From: Spirodela intermedia
Taxonomy: Eukaryota; Streptophyta; Magnoliopsida; Alismatales; Araceae
NCBI GenBank assembly: GCA_902729315.2
Contig: LR746265.1
Span: 6,516,892 to 6,580,891, forward strand
DNA length: 64,000 nt
Direction: 5' to 3'
A model generated the notes under the pieces. It was not told the DNA's origin. It did not search any database and saw only the letters and a program-made list of their open reading frames with translations. How positions within the stretch are numbered: position 1 is the first letter of the stretch; every line of letters starts with the position of its first letter. The translations under genes and the position numbers were made by a program. This document shows, one piece after another, positions 62,147 through 64,000 of the stretch.

Positions 62147-64000
62147 GGCGGGGGGAGGAGGAAGGAAGAAGGGGTTTCACAGGGTTGTGGTAAAGGAGAG
62201 ATGGGGCTTTTCGATGATGACCAGTTCGGAATGAAGAACAAACTCTTGCCTCGAGAACCGTGTCAACTCGGCCCGAGTCACGCGGCGGCGGAATCGTTGT
62301 ACTGGGCTTCCAATAATCAGGCCCATAATGTCGTCACCTTATTCTGTCTCCATTCTCGCTTCATGCCAAAGAAAAAAATAAGCGATTTTGGGCGAATTTA
62401 GATGAAGCAGTCGACTGGCGGCCACTGGAGAGCTCGGCTACCCCTCCTCCTCCTCCATCCTCCTCCTCGCGGGTTGTTGGCCGGTAATCTGCCAGTTGCA
62501 GCGCCTGATGGCGAACTAGACGAGAACAGCAACGCGGTTTTCTTCCTGGCTTCCTCTTCTGGCTTGGTTGTCTCTACACTCGGCCGATAGCAGCGGAGTG
62601 TGATCGCCGGCGGGTGCTGCGGCAGTAGCAGCCGGCAGTGGGCTGGCCAGGAAAGTTTCGACGGCGCTCGGTAGAGGAAGTGGCTTCTCCCCTTGCCCCT
62701 CCTCTTCTGCTCTCGGTTCTGTTGATTGTAATGCGGAATAAGCAGCTGCGGCGGCGACCCCGTCCGACTAGGACGGAGGTGGTGGGGGGAGAGTAGCAAC
62801 AGCGTCGTTAGTGGCCGGAGGTTGGAGTTGGAGGCGGAGGAGCTTCACCTGGTCTTCCGATGAACAAGAAGGTTGAATTACTTTCCTATTCTCACTTCTC
62901 TTTCGGGTCGACGAGAATTAGGGCTGTTTTTTGTCACGGCGGAATTGATTTAGGGTTTATCTTGCGTTCATCGATGTTCTAGATGCATTAAAGGTCACAG
63001 AGCTCCTTCTTGCCTAAATTTCGATTTGATTTCAAATCATTCCCGATTTCATGTCTCTTCCAACCAGGAATCACTGTTTCATACCAGAGCAGTCTGATCG
63101 ATTGACGATGCAATCGGATCGAGAGCGCGCTGCATATTGTTCTCTGTAAATGCTTGTTGATAAAATAGAAAAGCACTCCGTTTCTGATCTTGTTTATTTT
63201 CAGAGTTCTTAATTATTATTTATAAATTGTTTTTCCTGAATCCATTATCTTATTCTAGATCCAGAAACCTCCATTGCTCAAGAACATCGGAAAATAAGCT
63301 CATCAAGAACTTTCCTTTAATGTTTTACACCTAATGTCTTCGTACATAATATATCCTGGATCTGTGCCATTAGGGACATTCAACTGAGAAGCTCTTTAAT
63401 GAGTAAGAGCGTTCATGAGCAGATTATGTGGGCGTCTGATGCATCTTGTCTCCAGGAGCATACTGTATTAAGAACGCTAATGCAAGATGACTAAGCTCTT
63501 GTTTTAGTTCTTACCATCGATATCATCTTTGACATCATCAATGCCAAGAATGGAAAACTTGGTCAAACTGCTTCCGATTATGATTATTTTTTTTAAAATC
63601 ATATGACTATATCAGTTTTGTTCTTGCTGAATGGGCCGTGTTCAGTCGCAGGGATTGGAAATATTCGGTTTAATTTTATGAGAATTCATCGAGAAAAAAG
63701 TAGTTTTCACTGTGACCCAGTTTAGATCGGGCCATTTTCCGTTGACATCTGACTTTTCTGTTTATATTTTATTTATTTCTTTTCAACGGAGTGATTATTC
63801 GGTTTTTTTATATTATCTCCTTTCTTCAGATTTCTCAGTCCCAACAGAGAAGCTGTCTCAACACAAATTCTGTTGCAGGGATTGAAAATGTTCGATAAAA
63901 TTTACGAGAATTCATCGAGAAAAAAGATATTTTCAATGTGACCCAGTTTAGATCGGGCCATTTTCCGTTGACTTCCGAGTTTTCTGTTTGGATTTTATTT
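62147..64000. other. Right edge: divergent promoter and possible leader of an off-window gene
   Basis: The 62270-62330 part has GGCCC motifs and probably serves the aldolase gene. From 62400 to 62880 the DNA is GC-rich with overlapping open frames on both strands that match nothing. A TTAGGGTTTA telo-box at about 62950 and a following AT-rich stretch suggest the leader and first intron of a plus-strand gene starting beyond or near the edge. A repeat pair occupies the last 350 bp. Confidence 0.45.
63648..64000. repeat. Direct repeat pair, ~227 bp period, running off the edge
   Basis: GCAGGGATTG starts both copies (63648 and 63875). Both contain GAGAATTCATCGAGAAAAAAG and CCCAGTTTAGATCGGGCCAT, then CCGTTGAC. 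The second copy reaches the window end, so more copies may follow. Confidence 0.92.

Noticed and set aside
62398-62799. 133-codon minus and 62-codon plus frames at the right edge
   Set aside because: Both are low-complexity, Pro/Ser/Arg-rich and mutually overlapping. There is no domain or splice evidence.

Overview
The window is nuclear DNA of a flowering plant. Every gene recognised is a plant housekeeping or transport gene split by short GT-AG introns, and there are no bacterial-style operons. Some genes are strongly GC-rich and intron-poor (the PPR, aldolase, SURF6-like and EF-hand genes), while others are AT-rich with many introns (the MIP2/NBAS-like gene). That bimodal composition, the (CT/GA)n microsatellites and the gene density of about one per 5 kb suggest a compact monocot genome. 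The species cannot be fixed from sequence alone. Gene identities below come from recalled protein family similarity, and exon borders from splice signals plus reading-frame continuity. No alignment was run.

Layout, left to right. 1-4182: the 3' part of a fucokinase/GDP-fucose pyrophosphorylase gene (+), with a possible LINE relic upstream. 4467-6693: a ZNHIT2-type HIT zinc finger gene (-), convergent with it. 6694-9513: a non-genic stretch with an LTR-like block. 9514-9876: a small one-EF-hand protein (+). 10020-13084: an RS-subfamily SR splicing factor (-) with a long first intron. 15139-19545: an ECA2-type ER Ca2+-ATPase (+). 20534-24269: a nuclear speckle RNA-binding protein (+). 26454-28029: an E-class PPR protein (+). 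28310-32263 (-) and 33404-37798 (+): two head-to-head oligopeptide transporter paralogues. 38297-38893 (-): a shortened ATP synthase delta-like gene. 39094-40221 (+): a SURF6-like nucleolar protein sharing a 200 bp promoter with the previous gene. 41977-59772 (+): a very large MIP2/NBAS-like ER tethering factor. 60080-60994 (+): an F-box protein of FBP7 type. 61082-62146 (-): an organelle-targeted HpcH/HpaI aldolase-family protein. 62147-64000: the upstream region of a gene beyond the edge, ending in a repeat.

The genes do not form one pathway. Themes that recur are RNA processing (the SR protein, the nuclear speckle protein, ZNHIT2, the PPR protein), ribosome biogenesis (SURF6) and the endomembrane system (ECA2, MIP2, OPTs, fucose salvage). 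No new multi-gene system was found. The most notable points are gene-structure features: a candidate GC-AG intron, in-frame introns that could be retained, a NAGNAG acceptor, a candidate poison exon, an 18-nt microexon, intron loss or gain between the OPT twins, CT tracts fused to 5' splice sites, and a duplicated 3' coding end in ZNHIT2.
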